Below, one piece after another: positions 1 through 9,049 of a stretch of 20,000 bases of DNA. The DNA is from Actinidia chinensis (taxonomy: Eukaryota > Streptophyta > Magnoliopsida > Ericales > Actinidiaceae): NCBI GenBank assembly GCA_009663005.1, contig VIGQ01001787.1, positions 107,501 through 127,500 on the forward strand, given 5' to 3'. The notes below the pieces were generated by a model, which worked only from the letters and a program-made list of their open reading frames with translations, was not told where the DNA came from and did not search any database. How positions within the stretch are numbered: position 1 is the first letter of the stretch; each line of letters begins with the position of its first letter. The position numbers were made by a program, and so were the translations under genes.

Positions 1-78
1 TCCTTTACTAAATCTGTAATCTTTATACTTATGAATTTTCTTATGCTGATACTGATACTTGTTTCTATCACTGTGTAG

Positions 79-1621
79 ATTTCAATGACCTCTTCAAATG
101 CCGGTCTAAAGAGTGCAAGTAGGCCATTCAAGTTGTCAACAACAAGCAAGCCACAAGGAAGGTGACTGACCTGCTTGCCTACACGCCGATCTATAGGCAC
201 GTAATCCCACACAAAGCCAGGGAGTTAGGCAGGATCAGACTTCCTCCCTTGAGCATTGAGGTCCGGGCTCCATAGCGCGACGACTTTAGCTTAAAAGGAT
301 CCAGAGCCGAGCTCTATCCGAACCTTCCTCTCACCTGAGTTCAAGTCTAGGAGGCGAGTGTCACCTCGAGTTCCTTATCCTACATTTCTTCAAACTCTTT
401 GGATAGCGAGGAAGAGGAAGGAGAGGAAGTTATTAGCCAGCTTGTGCTAAATAGAAGGCGAAACCAGGTGATCCTCACGGCTGAGCCAGAAGTTCCTACC
501 TGGCCCATCTCTATCTCGAGATTATACAACGAGCACTCTAACGATCTCGCCTATGCTTTGCTCCATCTCGTGGGAGAAGTTGAGATAGCTCATTCCTTCA
601 GAGAGGCCAACGATTCTAATGCGAGCTCAGGTGAGACTAACATGGTTAGATTCAGAACCCTGGGCTAGAAGAAGTTTGCGCTAGCCGTGGATTTTCCTAC
701 CATAGCAGCTCCTCCCTTAGACAGGTGCCACTGCTAGCTCCAACCATAGTCTTGGCATTGGATGCACAGGCAGTGGCCGAACTGAGCTCGTTTGAGGTCC
801 CACTCTTGGAAAAACGCAAGGGGAAAGAGCTTGCAGGGGACCCTCCAAAAAGTCCAAGAAGAAGGCGAAGAGGACGAGCTCGGCCTTCCTCTCTTCTTCC
901 AGCAAACATGCCGAGTAGTGGAAGCCTGCCTTCTCCACCGTTGAGCTTGGCAATTCGGTGACGGTAGCTGACTCCGCTGAGGGCCATGATACAAGTTTGG
1001 CCCTTGCGCAAGCAATCATGCTACCTAAGGTGTTACGAACCTCGGGAAGGAGGGCTCAAAAGAGATCCGTGACCTGTTGGTAATGCATCAAGTCTAAGAA
1101 AGCATCATGATCTCGGTTACTTTTCCATTTGATTTTTCCATTTTGGGTAATTATCATTTTTTTGCTTTTGTTTTGCAGAGTCCTAGAATGCTATGGCCAT
1201 CTCAGAGCAGATGAAAGAATAGTCCATTGAGATCAAAAAGTCCAAAAAGAATATAAACTCTGTTGAGAAATAGGCCAAGCAAGACTGTGAGGCTACAGAG
1301 AAGGACAAGCTAGAGCTTGTTGCTGTTGTGCAAGAGAGAGATGCCAGCTATGTTGCCGTCACCAAAGCTCAAGGAGAGATACCTGCCATCCAAGAGCAAC
1401 TAGACAAGGCCTAGGGATAGCTAGGGGAGCTCGAGAAGATTGTGTGCGGTCCCATCTTTGAGCGGGTGAATAACCAGGGGATCAATCGAGCCGGCGACAA
1501 CTATGACAAGCAACTGGTCAATCTTCGCTTTGACATATTCCAAGAGGGTTGGCTGACTGGCTTAAAAGAACTCAGCGTTCCCCCTGAACACCCTACTTGG
1601 GGTGTAGCTCCCCCTAGTTGA
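79..1621 (+). pseudogene. Decayed extra ORF of a Tat-type gypsy element (Transposase_28-like, coiled-coil C-terminus)
   Basis: This plus-strand remnant reads through three frames broken by stops and indels. From 81 to about 668 one frame holds, with stops inside, through a Ser- and Glu-rich acidic stretch (about 390-440, SLDSEEEEGEE). The frame then shifts at about 725-960, and again at 1032-1091 (…KEIRDLLVMHQ). From 1193 to 1621 another frame gives a Lys/Glu/Gln-rich region that looks like coiled coil, then a C-terminal LKELSVPPEHPTWGVAPP. I recognise this type as the large plant protein annotated as 'putative gypsy type transposon' (Transposase_28), carried as an extra ORF by Tat elements; its function is unknown. 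Its 5' part lies left of the window: the first bases end in a GTGTAG that could be a splice acceptor. It converges tail to tail on the pol remnant. Family naming is from memory; that it is a broken retroelement ORF is well supported. Confidence 0.6.
1092..1178 (+). other. Intron-like gap inside the plus-strand extra ORF
   Basis: Between the reading frame ending …LLVMHQ and the one beginning at AMAISEQ lies an AT-rich, T-rich stretch of 87 bases that does not look coding. It starts with GT and ends in a pyrimidine-rich tract and TTTTGCAG, a good plant acceptor. A donor at 1080 (GGTAATG) is an equally likely left border. If real, the intron shows that this ORF is transcribed from the plus strand, antisense to pol. 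The joined frame is not kept with either border in this copy, which already carries indels. Confidence 0.45.
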
Positions 1622-1929
1622 ACCATTTGAAAAGTCGACTGGATTAGTCTGCTTTTGACAAAATATTTTTGAGCAGAAACTCTCTATATATAGCAATGGG
1701 AAGTATTTAAAAGTAATGCATGAGTTTTCGCGAGGTTAAATCTAGGGCCAAAATGAGCTTTTCCAATGATAGTTGCCTTATTTGGCAATCCGTAAATATT
1801 TTGCTAACAAAGTAGATTGGACGTTACTTTTTGTCTACCTCTCTTATGAATACCGAGTTAGCCATGTGTTTAAAGACAGCGAGGTAAACATAAAGTAACT
1901 CTATCTCATCTGAGATGGAAAGTAGCGGT
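1622..1929 (-). pseudogene. Reverse transcriptase connection and start of RNase H, truncated
   Basis: The minus strand continues in one frame from the reverse transcriptase thumb: LLWNEECELAFQKFKKYL (just above 1929) then PPLLSISDEIELLYVYLAV (about 1890-1930), RPIYFVSK (about 1795-1815), LEKLILALDLTSRKLMHYF (about 1705-1760) and a last ILSKAD…SRLFKW ending at 1623. This is the usual path into RNase H of gypsy elements. Similarity stops abruptly at the Trp codon 1623-1625, where the plus-strand extra ORF ends. The rest of RNase H and all of integrase are missing, which points to one internal deletion. Confidence 0.75.
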
Positions 1930-3060
1930 GGCTCTGTAAGATATTTTTTAAACTTTTGGAATGCGAGCTCGCACTCCTCATTCCATAAAAGAATTTGATT
2001 TTTGCAAAGGAGTTGAAAGAACGGATGACATTTGTTAGATGACTTACTAATAAATCAGTTAAGTTCCACTGTCATTGCGATCAGTTTCTAAACCTCCTTC
2101 GCAATTCTCGGGTTGACGAGATTGTTGATCGCTACAATTTATTCTGTGTTTGCCTCGATCTCTCGTCGTGTCACCAAGTGTCCAAGGAACTTTCCTGAGC
2201 TTACCCTAAAGGCACATTTTGTTGCGTTCAATCTCAATTTATGTCTTTTAAGTATTGCGAACACCTCGGCCAGGTCCCTTATATGATTTGACTCTTTTTT
2301 TGCTTTTGACCACCATGTCATAGATGTAAGCATCCATGTTTTTGCTGATGATTTACTCAAAATATTTTGGTGATCATCCTCTAGTATGTGGCCCCGATGT
2401 TTTTCAATCCCAATGGCATGACCTTGTAGCAAAATACGCCGCGGGAGTGATGAAGGCAATCTTCTCTTGATCGGGCTCGTGCATGACTATTTGATAATAA
2501 CCTCGATAAGTGTCTAGGAAGCTCATTCGAGCATGACTTGAGATAGAGTCTAGCAACTAGTCAATCTTTGAAAAAGGAAAGTAGTCTTTTAGACAAACCC
2601 GGTTAAGGCTTATGAAGTCAACACAGACTCTTCACTTACTAATCTTCTTCTTTACCATGACTGTGTTGGATAGCCAGCTTGGGTAAAGAATATCTGTTAT
2701 TGCATTTGCCTCTTTTACCTTCTTAACATCTTCTATCACCGCATTTCCATGCTCGGTCGCGGTCCTTCTTCCTCTTTGTTTTATTAGTTAGGCTTCTAAG
2801 AGGACGTTTAACTCGTGTTTAATGAAATTGGGGTCTATCTCAGGTATCTCGTACGGTATCCACACAAAGACTTTGATATTTGCTGTGAAGAACTAGATGA
2901 GTTCAGTTCTCTCTTGTTCCTCCAAGTTTGCACCGGTGAGAAAGAATCGATCTGATCTTGGCTCATCCAATTCATAACATATCAAGTCCTACATGACCTT
3001 AGCCTCGGAATCCCTTCTGAATTCCTCCAAAATCTCCCGCTCTTCCTCAATCAATTGCAC
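1930..3060 (-). pseudogene. Gypsy reverse transcriptase, broken
   Basis: Minus-strand translation gives, in order, the N-terminal FVWIPYEIPEIDP segment (about 2850), ILYPSWLSNTVMVKKK (about 2650-2695), RVCVDFISLN with the preceding Trp codon turned to a stop (about 2600-2635), [20 protein letters not shown] with AFITP (about 2450-2520), [10 protein letters not shown] in a shifted frame (about 2400-2430), the catalytic box, [20 protein letters not shown] (about 2220-2290) and [16 protein letters not shown] (about 2140-2190). The YVDD box reads Tyr-Ile-Tyr-Asp (2317-2328), so the first Asp of the catalytic pair is lost. A run of seven T on the plus strand (2295-2301) marks a one-base frameshift right after it. 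The motifs are those of Tat-type gypsy reverse transcriptase. Confidence 0.85.
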
Positions 3061-3110
3061 CTCTTTCATGGCCACTTTAGTGGAGATCGTAGCGAGGTAG
3101 CATTATTTGG

Positions 3111-3566
3111 CTACCACCTAATCTTCATAAAGGGTCTCTTCACCTCGGGGGTGGCAAATTTGATGACTTGGTGCAACGTGGAAGCCACTCCCTTCATCTT
3201 CTGCAACCAATCTCGGCCGACAATCGCATTATATGGGGATGGTATATCAACAATGACGAACTCTGTCACCATCTCTTGGGAACCAGCTTGGATTTTGAGA
3301 GTTAAGGTTCCTAAAGGCCAATGAGACAAAGCATTAAAATCGACTAGAGGGGCTCGAGCTAGTTTTAAGTCAGATTTTTGATAATTTAAGTTGTTTGAAG
3401 ATGTCATAGTACATCACCTCAACAAAACTTCTAGTGTCCACTAGGATTCTCTTCACGTCCTAGTTATTGATCCTGAACTGGATGACCAAGGGGTTTGCAT
3501 GGGGGTGTTGGACACTTTTCAGATCGGCTTCGATGAATGTGATGCTTCCTAGTTTAGACATTGTTT
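3111..3566 (-). pseudogene. Gypsy aspartic protease, broken
   Basis: Read on the minus strand from about 3566, the frame begins SKLGSITF and runs through QHPHANPLVIQF to ILVDTRSFVEVMYYDIFK, then, after a stop at about 3380, to FVIVDIPSPYNAIVGRDWL and GVASTLHQVIKF. This is the retropepsin layout of Tat/Athila-type elements: the catalytic Asp loop, then the Ile-Val-Gly flap-side segment before the reverse transcriptase. The catalytic triplet, normally Asp-Thr/Ser-Gly, reads Asp-Thr-Arg (3430-3438), which should abolish activity. There are stops at about 3461-3463 and about 3379-3381. The longest open piece is 98 residues (3111-3407). Confidence 0.8.
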
Positions 3567-3599
3567 ATTTCATAGTATAGTTATGTATCATGGTTTTGG

Positions 3600-3832
3600 C
3601 TTGAAGCATCAAGTCCATTGTTAAATCTTTTCAAGGTAACTCATCTTTATTATAAAACAATGATTTTCAGGTACCGAGGGTTATCCTGAGTCTTGAGGCA
3701 TGTGGATGCCAGTTGTGCTGTTTAATTTGATAAACATATTAAAGTGTAATTAGATGTTGTAATATTATTTCCGCACTCTGATATAAATGACAGTGTATTG
3801 TCATTTTTTTTGTTTGACTTTTCCACATATGA

Positions 3833-3878
<46 letters not shown>
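3600..3878 (+). repeat. LTR 3'-end fragment, chromovirus (Tekay/Del)-like
   Basis: The stretch ends in CCGGGTCTTGG and then ACCGGGGCGTGACA (3865-3878). Many plant chromovirus LTRs end in CGGGGCGTGACA and begin with its inverse, TGTCACGCCCCG. The preceding AT-rich part with TTGTAATATTATTTCCGC fits such an LTR. The matching 5' end is not present in the window, so this is a truncated LTR. It separates the two Tat-type remnants: the minus-strand coding similarity to its right ends exactly at 3879-3881. The left border near 3600 is approximate. Confidence 0.5.
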
Positions 3879-4054
3879 TGGTGAATCATCCAGGTACAAA
3901 TTGGGATGCAGTCCCTGTTGCCCTCAACTAGGTTTTCATCCTCGTTTGGCCCTGAACACTCTATCTGAACATCCTTGGGGATGCCATGGTTGATCATAAA
4001 CTTGTTCATAGCTGCATCATCATTGAATAGCAGCTGAGCTCGGTTCAACTCCAT
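3879..4054 (-). pseudogene. N-terminal fragment of a Tat-type extra ORF (Transposase_28-like)
   Basis: From an ATG at 4054 the minus strand is open through FMINHGIPKDVQIEC, SGPNEDENLVEG and CTWMIHH, a pattern I recognise as the N-terminus of the plant 'putative gypsy type transposon' proteins, in which a motif like W-x-I-H-Q-A-G follows. Here the similarity stops after the two His codons and the frame runs on into the LTR fragment, stopping near 3842. So this is about 58 residues of a protein that normally has several hundred. The corresponding region of the plus-strand copy at 79-1621 lies outside the window, so the two pieces cannot be compared directly. Confidence 0.5.
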
Positions 4055-5069
4055 GTTATGAAAATAGAACCAAATCAGTTAGAACAAGCTTAGCTAGACA
4101 ATTATGATGAGCTTTTTGAACCAGAGTCAGATGAGCTTGCCGTGATCACCGAACTCTACCCTACCAAGACTACTTACTTACTTCTAACAGACGACTATCA
4201 GACCCTCCTACTGCCTCAAACTTATCTCGGCAACAGAATGGCCTGGGGGATAAAACCCTAAGGCCAATGATCCTACAGGGCAGCTCAGACCCATTTTATC
4301 AGGGAAAATTGGTCAGGGGCTACCCAGTTCATAGAAACACAGAGTCCCAACAATGGCGGACGACCCAAGGTCAGTAGCTCAAGACAGACAACAAACTAGC
4401 AAAAATTCAAAGCAAATCCATGGCTTCAAGCACAGAAGCATAGATGCAAAATAAACCTTAAAGTCAAAAGCCGCACAAAGCAAAAACAAAGTAGAAAAGT
4501 TGCTAAAAAGAAACGGAGATTAGAAGACTCACCAAAAAGATTGAATTCAGAAGAGCTGGTCGACCTGGAGGACAAAAAATAGTCACCGACAACTGAACGA
4601 AGATGGAACAAACAGTTAGACGACGGCAGCAGACGCTTGGGATACATTTTCTCTCTTTAGAATGCCTTAAGGGTTCGATACACAATAATGAAAAGACAAA
4701 AGACAAACAGATCCTCAAAAGGGAGGTGAAGAGGCGGGAAGGCAGCCCAAGCGTGCAGTTGGGGCGCGTTGTATCATGCGTGGGCAACCACCCCTAAACC
4801 AACGATAGATGAGCATGTGACAGTCACCCAGCCGCGCGTGCTCACCAAACGAGCCTTAGGGGCAGATGAGGAATCTCGGCACTAGTGCTCAAATGAGCTT
4901 GCAGACTAATCAAACCCAGATGAGTGGTTTAAATAATACAGTGAAATGACAGACTTAGACATGAGGAAGATATCTAGTAGGCATTAGCGTTTCCGCCAAG
5001 CTTTGGGCTCAAAGCATGAACACGTCCAATTCACATGACCTCGACAAGCATCGACCCAGCTCACACAAA
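4055..5069 (+). other. Spacer between extra ORF and LTR of the second gypsy element; no gene recognised
   Basis: A plus-strand frame from ATG 4058 to a stop at 4259-4261 has one internal stop (codon 12) and an acidic stretch (NYDELFEPESDEL); I do not recognise it. Beyond that, the sequence has a moderate GC content unlike the AT-rich spacer further right, with purine-rich runs around 4717-4745 that could be a polypurine tract. Short open frames on both strands at 4426-4797 overlap each other and show no family features. The left end of the LTR may lie in this stretch. Confidence 0.3.
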
Positions 5070-5838
5070 CTGAGGGATAATTATAACGGGGCAAAATATA
5101 CAATGACAGAATCTGGCCTTGGTAGGGTAGAGGCCTCTACCGAGCTATCACTATGAAGTTAGCACGATGGTTCTCTACATTGGAGCTCAGTGTAAACACT
5201 ATTGAATATAGGCACTATTCGAGCTAAGGCCATCGTTACTTTCGAACTGTCGCTATTTAGCAAGCTTAGAAGAATAATCGTGCTAGAGCTTGGACGAGGG
5301 GCAACAACTGACGGCTATCCCGAGGGATTTTAGGGGATAAAAGATGACTTGCACGTCGAAATTTCTTCTGACAATCCCAACACCGGGATGGAGACATCAA
5401 CATCATGATGACAAGCTACCAGTCAGGCTATAGGACAGTGCCTGGGTCAGCCACCTACTCATTCATACAGTGGTCGGCATGTATGAACGCGCATCAAGCT
5501 ATAGTCTGTCTAGTGACAAGACAACTAGCTCGTCAAGACACGCGTCAAACTGTGCCATAAATATTCAGCTTTTATCTCTCTAAAAGGTAAGTGAACTTTG
5601 GTCTGGGAAGACACACACACACTCTCTCTCTTTCTACATACATTTTCGGTCATCTAACTTGACTGTTGGAGAGCCGTTTTTCAAAAACAGCTCCGGCGGC
5701 CGTTCTTACTATTTTTGTGTCGTAACTAGGCCCTTGCTGAATGATGACCGATTGCAGCCACCCGCACAGTCGTAGAACCACTGCAGATATCTATCCTCGA
5801 TTTTCTTTCTCTCATTTCAGAAACTCACACCCCACACA
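5070..5838 (+). repeat. LTR of the second gypsy element (left end uncertain)
   Basis: The right part has the order expected of a Tat-type LTR: a TATA-like CATAAATA (5556-5563), a pyrimidine-rich stretch with AC and TC runs (5611-5632), then CTAACTTGACTGTTGGAGAG (5654-5673), which resembles the CTTGA(G/C)(C/T)GT(C/T)GGAG block found after the transcription start in these LTRs. It ends near CCCCACACA at about 5838, after which AT-rich spacer begins. A perfect 16-bp palindrome (GGTAGAGGCCTCTACC) sits at 5126-5141. The left end was placed at GAGGGATAATTATAA by guess; only one LTR is present, so it cannot be fixed. Confidence 0.5.
5556..5563 (+). promoter_or_regulatory. TATA-like box of the gypsy LTR
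   Basis: CATAAATA lies about 90 bases upstream of the conserved CTTGACTGTTGGAG block, where the LTR promoter is expected. The first base differs from a canonical TATAAATA. Confidence 0.35.
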
Positions 5839-6231
5839 CTAATGCTCTGTTTGGGAGATGGGACTATGGAAACTCTCTCTAATGAACTTTTTCTCAAATT
5901 GGATTAATGTTTTTTATTTTTTATGATTCTTTTCGTCGAGAGTAATTCAAAGGATTTTTTTTTATAAATTCGGTTATTTTTAAAAAAAATCTCAATTATT
6001 CTCTTTAAGAGAAACTAATAAATTTATAATTTTGATTAAAATAAAAAAAGTTAACTAAGATAAATGAAAAAGTCAAAAATAAAAATAAAAATAAAAACTA
6101 AATTAACTCAAAATTATGTCTTTTTAGCTAATCCAAACTGAACTTTATGAATGTTTCCACCAGGCCACTAATATTTCGACGCCCCAAATTGTTATTCTCA
6201 GCTTTTTGTCAAAAATGCTCTAATCATAATT
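5839..6231. other. AT-rich spacer with a possible weak MITE
   Basis: No gene is seen. The ends at about 5846 (GCTCTGTTTGG) and, inverted, at about 6140 (GTTCAGTTTGG) are partly similar and enclose T-rich and A-rich halves, including an A4-5T repeat at 6075-6098. That layout fits an old MITE, but the arms are too diverged to claim one. Confidence 0.25.
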
Positions 6232-6420
6232 ATCTTTATTCAAAGGCCACTTTATGAAAAAAAATAGTTTTAGATACACATAAATTACTTAATGAATTAT
6301 TCTATACTCATGTGAGTTGTGAACCCACATCTAAATCATAGTATGGAATCCATAATTCATGTGAGTATGAAATAATTTGTACCTAGAATTACTCAAAAAA
6401 GCATTACTTTGAACAAAGAA
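6232..6420. mobile_element. MITE with inverted repeat arms
   Basis: The ends TTTATTCAAAG (6235-6245) and, inverted, TTTGTTCAAAG (6407-6417) match at 10 of 11 bases. The arms remain similar inward: the left TTCTATACTCA (6300-6310) pairs with the inverse of TGAGTATGAAA (6362-6372). The middle is a short unpaired loop. No protein is encoded. I found no clear target duplication, so the superfamily is open. Confidence 0.6.
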
Positions 6421-7983
6421 AAAAATCCTTGTTTGTCCTACTAAAGAAATACAAAATTGCATCATTTTGTGACCTACCAATATATTCATACGTATTGTAT
6501 ATAACAATTATAATAGTACTGAGTAGTTGGTCTCTATCTAAATCCATGCATTACCGTTACTTACCCGTTTTTCAAAGGAGTTGTTTCATGTCCCCATCGA
6601 TTGCTACCTGCATTACCAAATCTACTAGATATTTAATGTGTTCCATTATTTAACATTTGGTGTATTAACAAAGAGACGTGCTAAATAGATCATATATTTT
6701 TATTATTTTATTTTATTGCATAGATGGCAAGTTCATCTTGATTATGCATTTGCTTAAATAAGACTCCAATGGGGGAAAACTTGTGGTACACATTAAATTA
6801 AAAAAATTTGAAACTAGATATCGTAATTCATAATTAACATCATTCACTTTTGTAACAACTAGACACAATAATTTATAATTTTTTTATGTACCATTTATAT
6901 ACACATTCGAAAATAGCCAAAATAACACGTAACTAATAACATAAAAATGTTGTTAGTTAATTCATGAATTTTTCATGTGTGGTACACACCCATTTGTAAG
7001 CCAGAATAATACGTAACTAACAACTGAAAGTTTTGTCAAGTTGATAACTTCAAGCATGCTAGCTCAGACACCCAATTATATAAATAAAAGATAAAAAAAA
7101 ATCATGACAAAAAAGGCACAAAAGCATGTAACAAAACACACCACAAAAATTCATAACTTTATTTTTATATGGTTAACATTTTCTTCATAATTACGCTATA
7201 GAACTTTGTAACCATCACTAAAAAATAATACATAACATTTCTATGCTACACACCATCTTTACCAAAATATTTGTCTCCCTCAAGTTGGATAAATATAGAC
7301 ATAAAATTAGGACAAGGCTTCTTTGTAGTACAATTTTGGACACACCAATGCAATCCCAGTATTTTGGGTCTCGTTTTAAGTTCAATTTGATAATTTAAAT
7401 CATTCAGATTGTAGACGTTATTCAGAACTTTAATATTGTAAAAACAATACATTGATCGGAATATATTAATGGTCGATATTGTATATTAATGATCGATCAA
7501 TATCAATTTATATTAAAATAAATATATATATAATCATGTATATCATGCTCATTTATTATGTTATAAAATAGTACTAAATAAATATCATTTTGAATTATTA
7601 AAATAAGATTCTAAATGTTCAACTTCGTATAAGCTATTTCCTAAAATTATTGGATGCTTTTAGGAAATCAACAAGAAGAAGACTCCGACGCTACGTTGAT
7701 AGTGTTGCTTTGGCTTTCAAAGCCGAAAGAAACCAAAATGCGTTGTTGCTTCCTTTAACTTCGCTTTCCTTTTCAATCATCATTCAACTATTTTTGCTTT
7801 TACCTTTTGGCTCCTTTTCCTTTTCCTAGTTTTTTTATTTGTTAGTAGATTGATGTCAAAACAAGGGATTTGGTGTTGCAGGTGCATGGTTCCTTAATTA
7901 GCTACAACTTTGGGTTCACCTTTACTCAATAATATTAATTCAGCTTACTTTTGGAAACCCTTGAAAGAAAAAAAAATGTTTGT
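6421..7983. other. AT-rich spacer, no gene; minor repeats
   Basis: Open frames here are short and of biased composition. Two diverged copies of a 26-base unit around ACGTAACTAA lie at 6915-6940 and 6999-7024 in direct orientation. A perfect hairpin of 10-bp arms with an 11-base loop (TTTCCTAAAA … TTTTAGGAAA) lies at 7637-7667. A 7-bp inverted pair (GATATTG … CAATATC) is at 7475-7504. The piece 7670-7830 is less AT-rich and contains a run of pyrimidine-rich sequence, but I find no coding frame. Confidence 0.4.
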
Positions 7984-8626
7984 ATAGTTTAGGAAAAATG
8001 ATTAATAAGTACAGATTTTTTGTGCAAGATTACCATATCAAGATTTAATTTGGATAATTAAGTCATTGTTTTTTAGAAAAATAGTACAACTAAGTTTAAT
8101 TTACCATAAATGTGCATTTTATTCCAAATTTACCCTTTTTTAATAAAATGTGAATTTCACTTTTGTAACCAATTCTGGTTTACTTAAATTTAATTTTTCG
8201 CTAAGAATTACTTATACAACCAATTTTAACTTGATGTTTTTTTTTTAGAATTATACAAATTATAATTAATGACATACTCAATTTAAAAATATGATTAAAA
8301 TAAAATCATGTTTATTTACAGATAAAGATTAAATAAATAAAATAATAAGTATAACTTTTTTAAGATAAAGTAAAAGTAAAATAGTATTTGTATTCTTAAA
8401 AATGAAAAATGTGTTTAATTGTAAAAAAAACATGATTTTTATGTAAATTAAAATTAGTTACAAAAATATAATTACAAATATAGCATACACTGTTATGACA
8501 ACAATTTGAACTTAGTTGTACCAGATAATTAAAAATAGAACTTGATTGTCTAAATTAAAACTTGATAGAACTTAATGGTAATATTGCACAAAAAATTATA
8601 CATATTGGTCTTTTTTCCATAGTTTA
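7984..8626. mobile_element. Foldback (large MITE) element with perfect 8-bp target duplication
   Basis: The element (7992-8618) is flanked by ATAGTTTA at 7984-7991 and again at 8619-8626. Its ends are GGAAAAAT and, inverted, GGAAAAAAG. The arms are alike over about 200 bases: on the left TTTTTTGTGCAAGATTACCA (8016-8035) is mirrored on the right by TTTTTTGTGCAATATTACCA read on the minus strand, and GTACAACTAAGTT (left, from 8084) is matched the same way. There is no transposase. An 8-bp duplication is usual for hAT and possible for Mutator-like elements; the GG-starting long arms favour the latter, but this is a guess. Confidence 0.8.
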
Positions 8627-9049
8627 TGGTACAAAGTAATTAAAAATATTATGTGATATTCGGTCCCATGTTAGTAGGATAAGATCTATTAATTTGATGT
8701 GTATATATATGTATACTACTTGTAATTTGAGTTTAAGTATTTTGGGTCATATCGTTAGTCATTCGTGTTACTAGGCCAATAGAATACTTGGGTTATTATA
8801 AATGTTCTACATGTTCTACATCGATAAGCAATATTTAAAAAAAAAAATCGTAATAGATATAAGATGGAATAAAATAGTTAGAATTCTCATACAAATTTCG
8901 CATATTCAACATATATCAAGATTATCCACCCACATTGTGACCAGGTCGGGCGCTGAACTTTTGAGCGTGCAAGCGAATTCTCAAGATGTGGCCTTTTTAT
9001 ACATTTTTACATAATAATTCAAAATATTAAATCAACTTAAAATAAAAAA
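8627..9049. other. AT-rich spacer, no gene recognised
   Basis: Low-complexity runs of TA and A occur (8700-8716, 8836-8849). A less AT-rich patch at 8930-9000 has a 70-residue open frame on the plus strand (8802-9014), but its composition follows the bases and it shows no family motif. Confidence 0.35.

Larger units (their letters stand above)
1..3595 (-). mobile_element. Decayed Ty3/gypsy element (Tat/Retand-like), 5' part missing, integrase deleted
   Basis: On the minus strand the order is protease, reverse transcriptase, start of RNase H, followed by an extra ORF in the antisense direction (plus strand). This order, with an antisense ORF between pol and the 3' LTR, is known for the Tat lineage of plant Ty3/gypsy elements. 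Stops and frameshifts occur throughout, so the copy is dead. The 3' LTR would lie left of the window; gag and the 5' LTR are absent, the pol homology fading near 3590 where a different LTR fragment begins. RNase H breaks off after a Trp codon at 1623-1625 and integrase is not seen. The lineage assignment rests on motif recognition, not on a search. Confidence 0.75.
3879..5838 (+). mobile_element. 3' end of a second Tat-type gypsy element, opposite orientation
   Basis: A minus-strand N-terminal piece of the same kind of extra ORF (3879-4054) is followed on its right by non-coding sequence and an LTR read on the plus strand (end about 5838). In a Tat element with an antisense extra ORF, the ORF start lies next to the 3' LTR, and that is the order here for a plus-strand element. 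The rest of this element, to the left, is gone. It faces the first, minus-strand element head to head across the chromovirus-like LTR fragment. This reading is an inference from the orientation of parts. Confidence 0.5.

Noticed and set aside
697..1019. Three overlapping minus-strand open frames of 93-104 residues
   Set aside because: They mirror the GC-rich, low-stop part of the plus-strand extra ORF and show no family motif.
3055..3324. Plus-strand frame of 89 residues
   Set aside because: It lies opposite the well-supported protease remnant on the minus strand.
4426..4797. Overlapping frames on both strands right of the extra-ORF fragment
   Set aside because: No recognisable domain; composition follows the bases; position is the non-coding spacer before an LTR.
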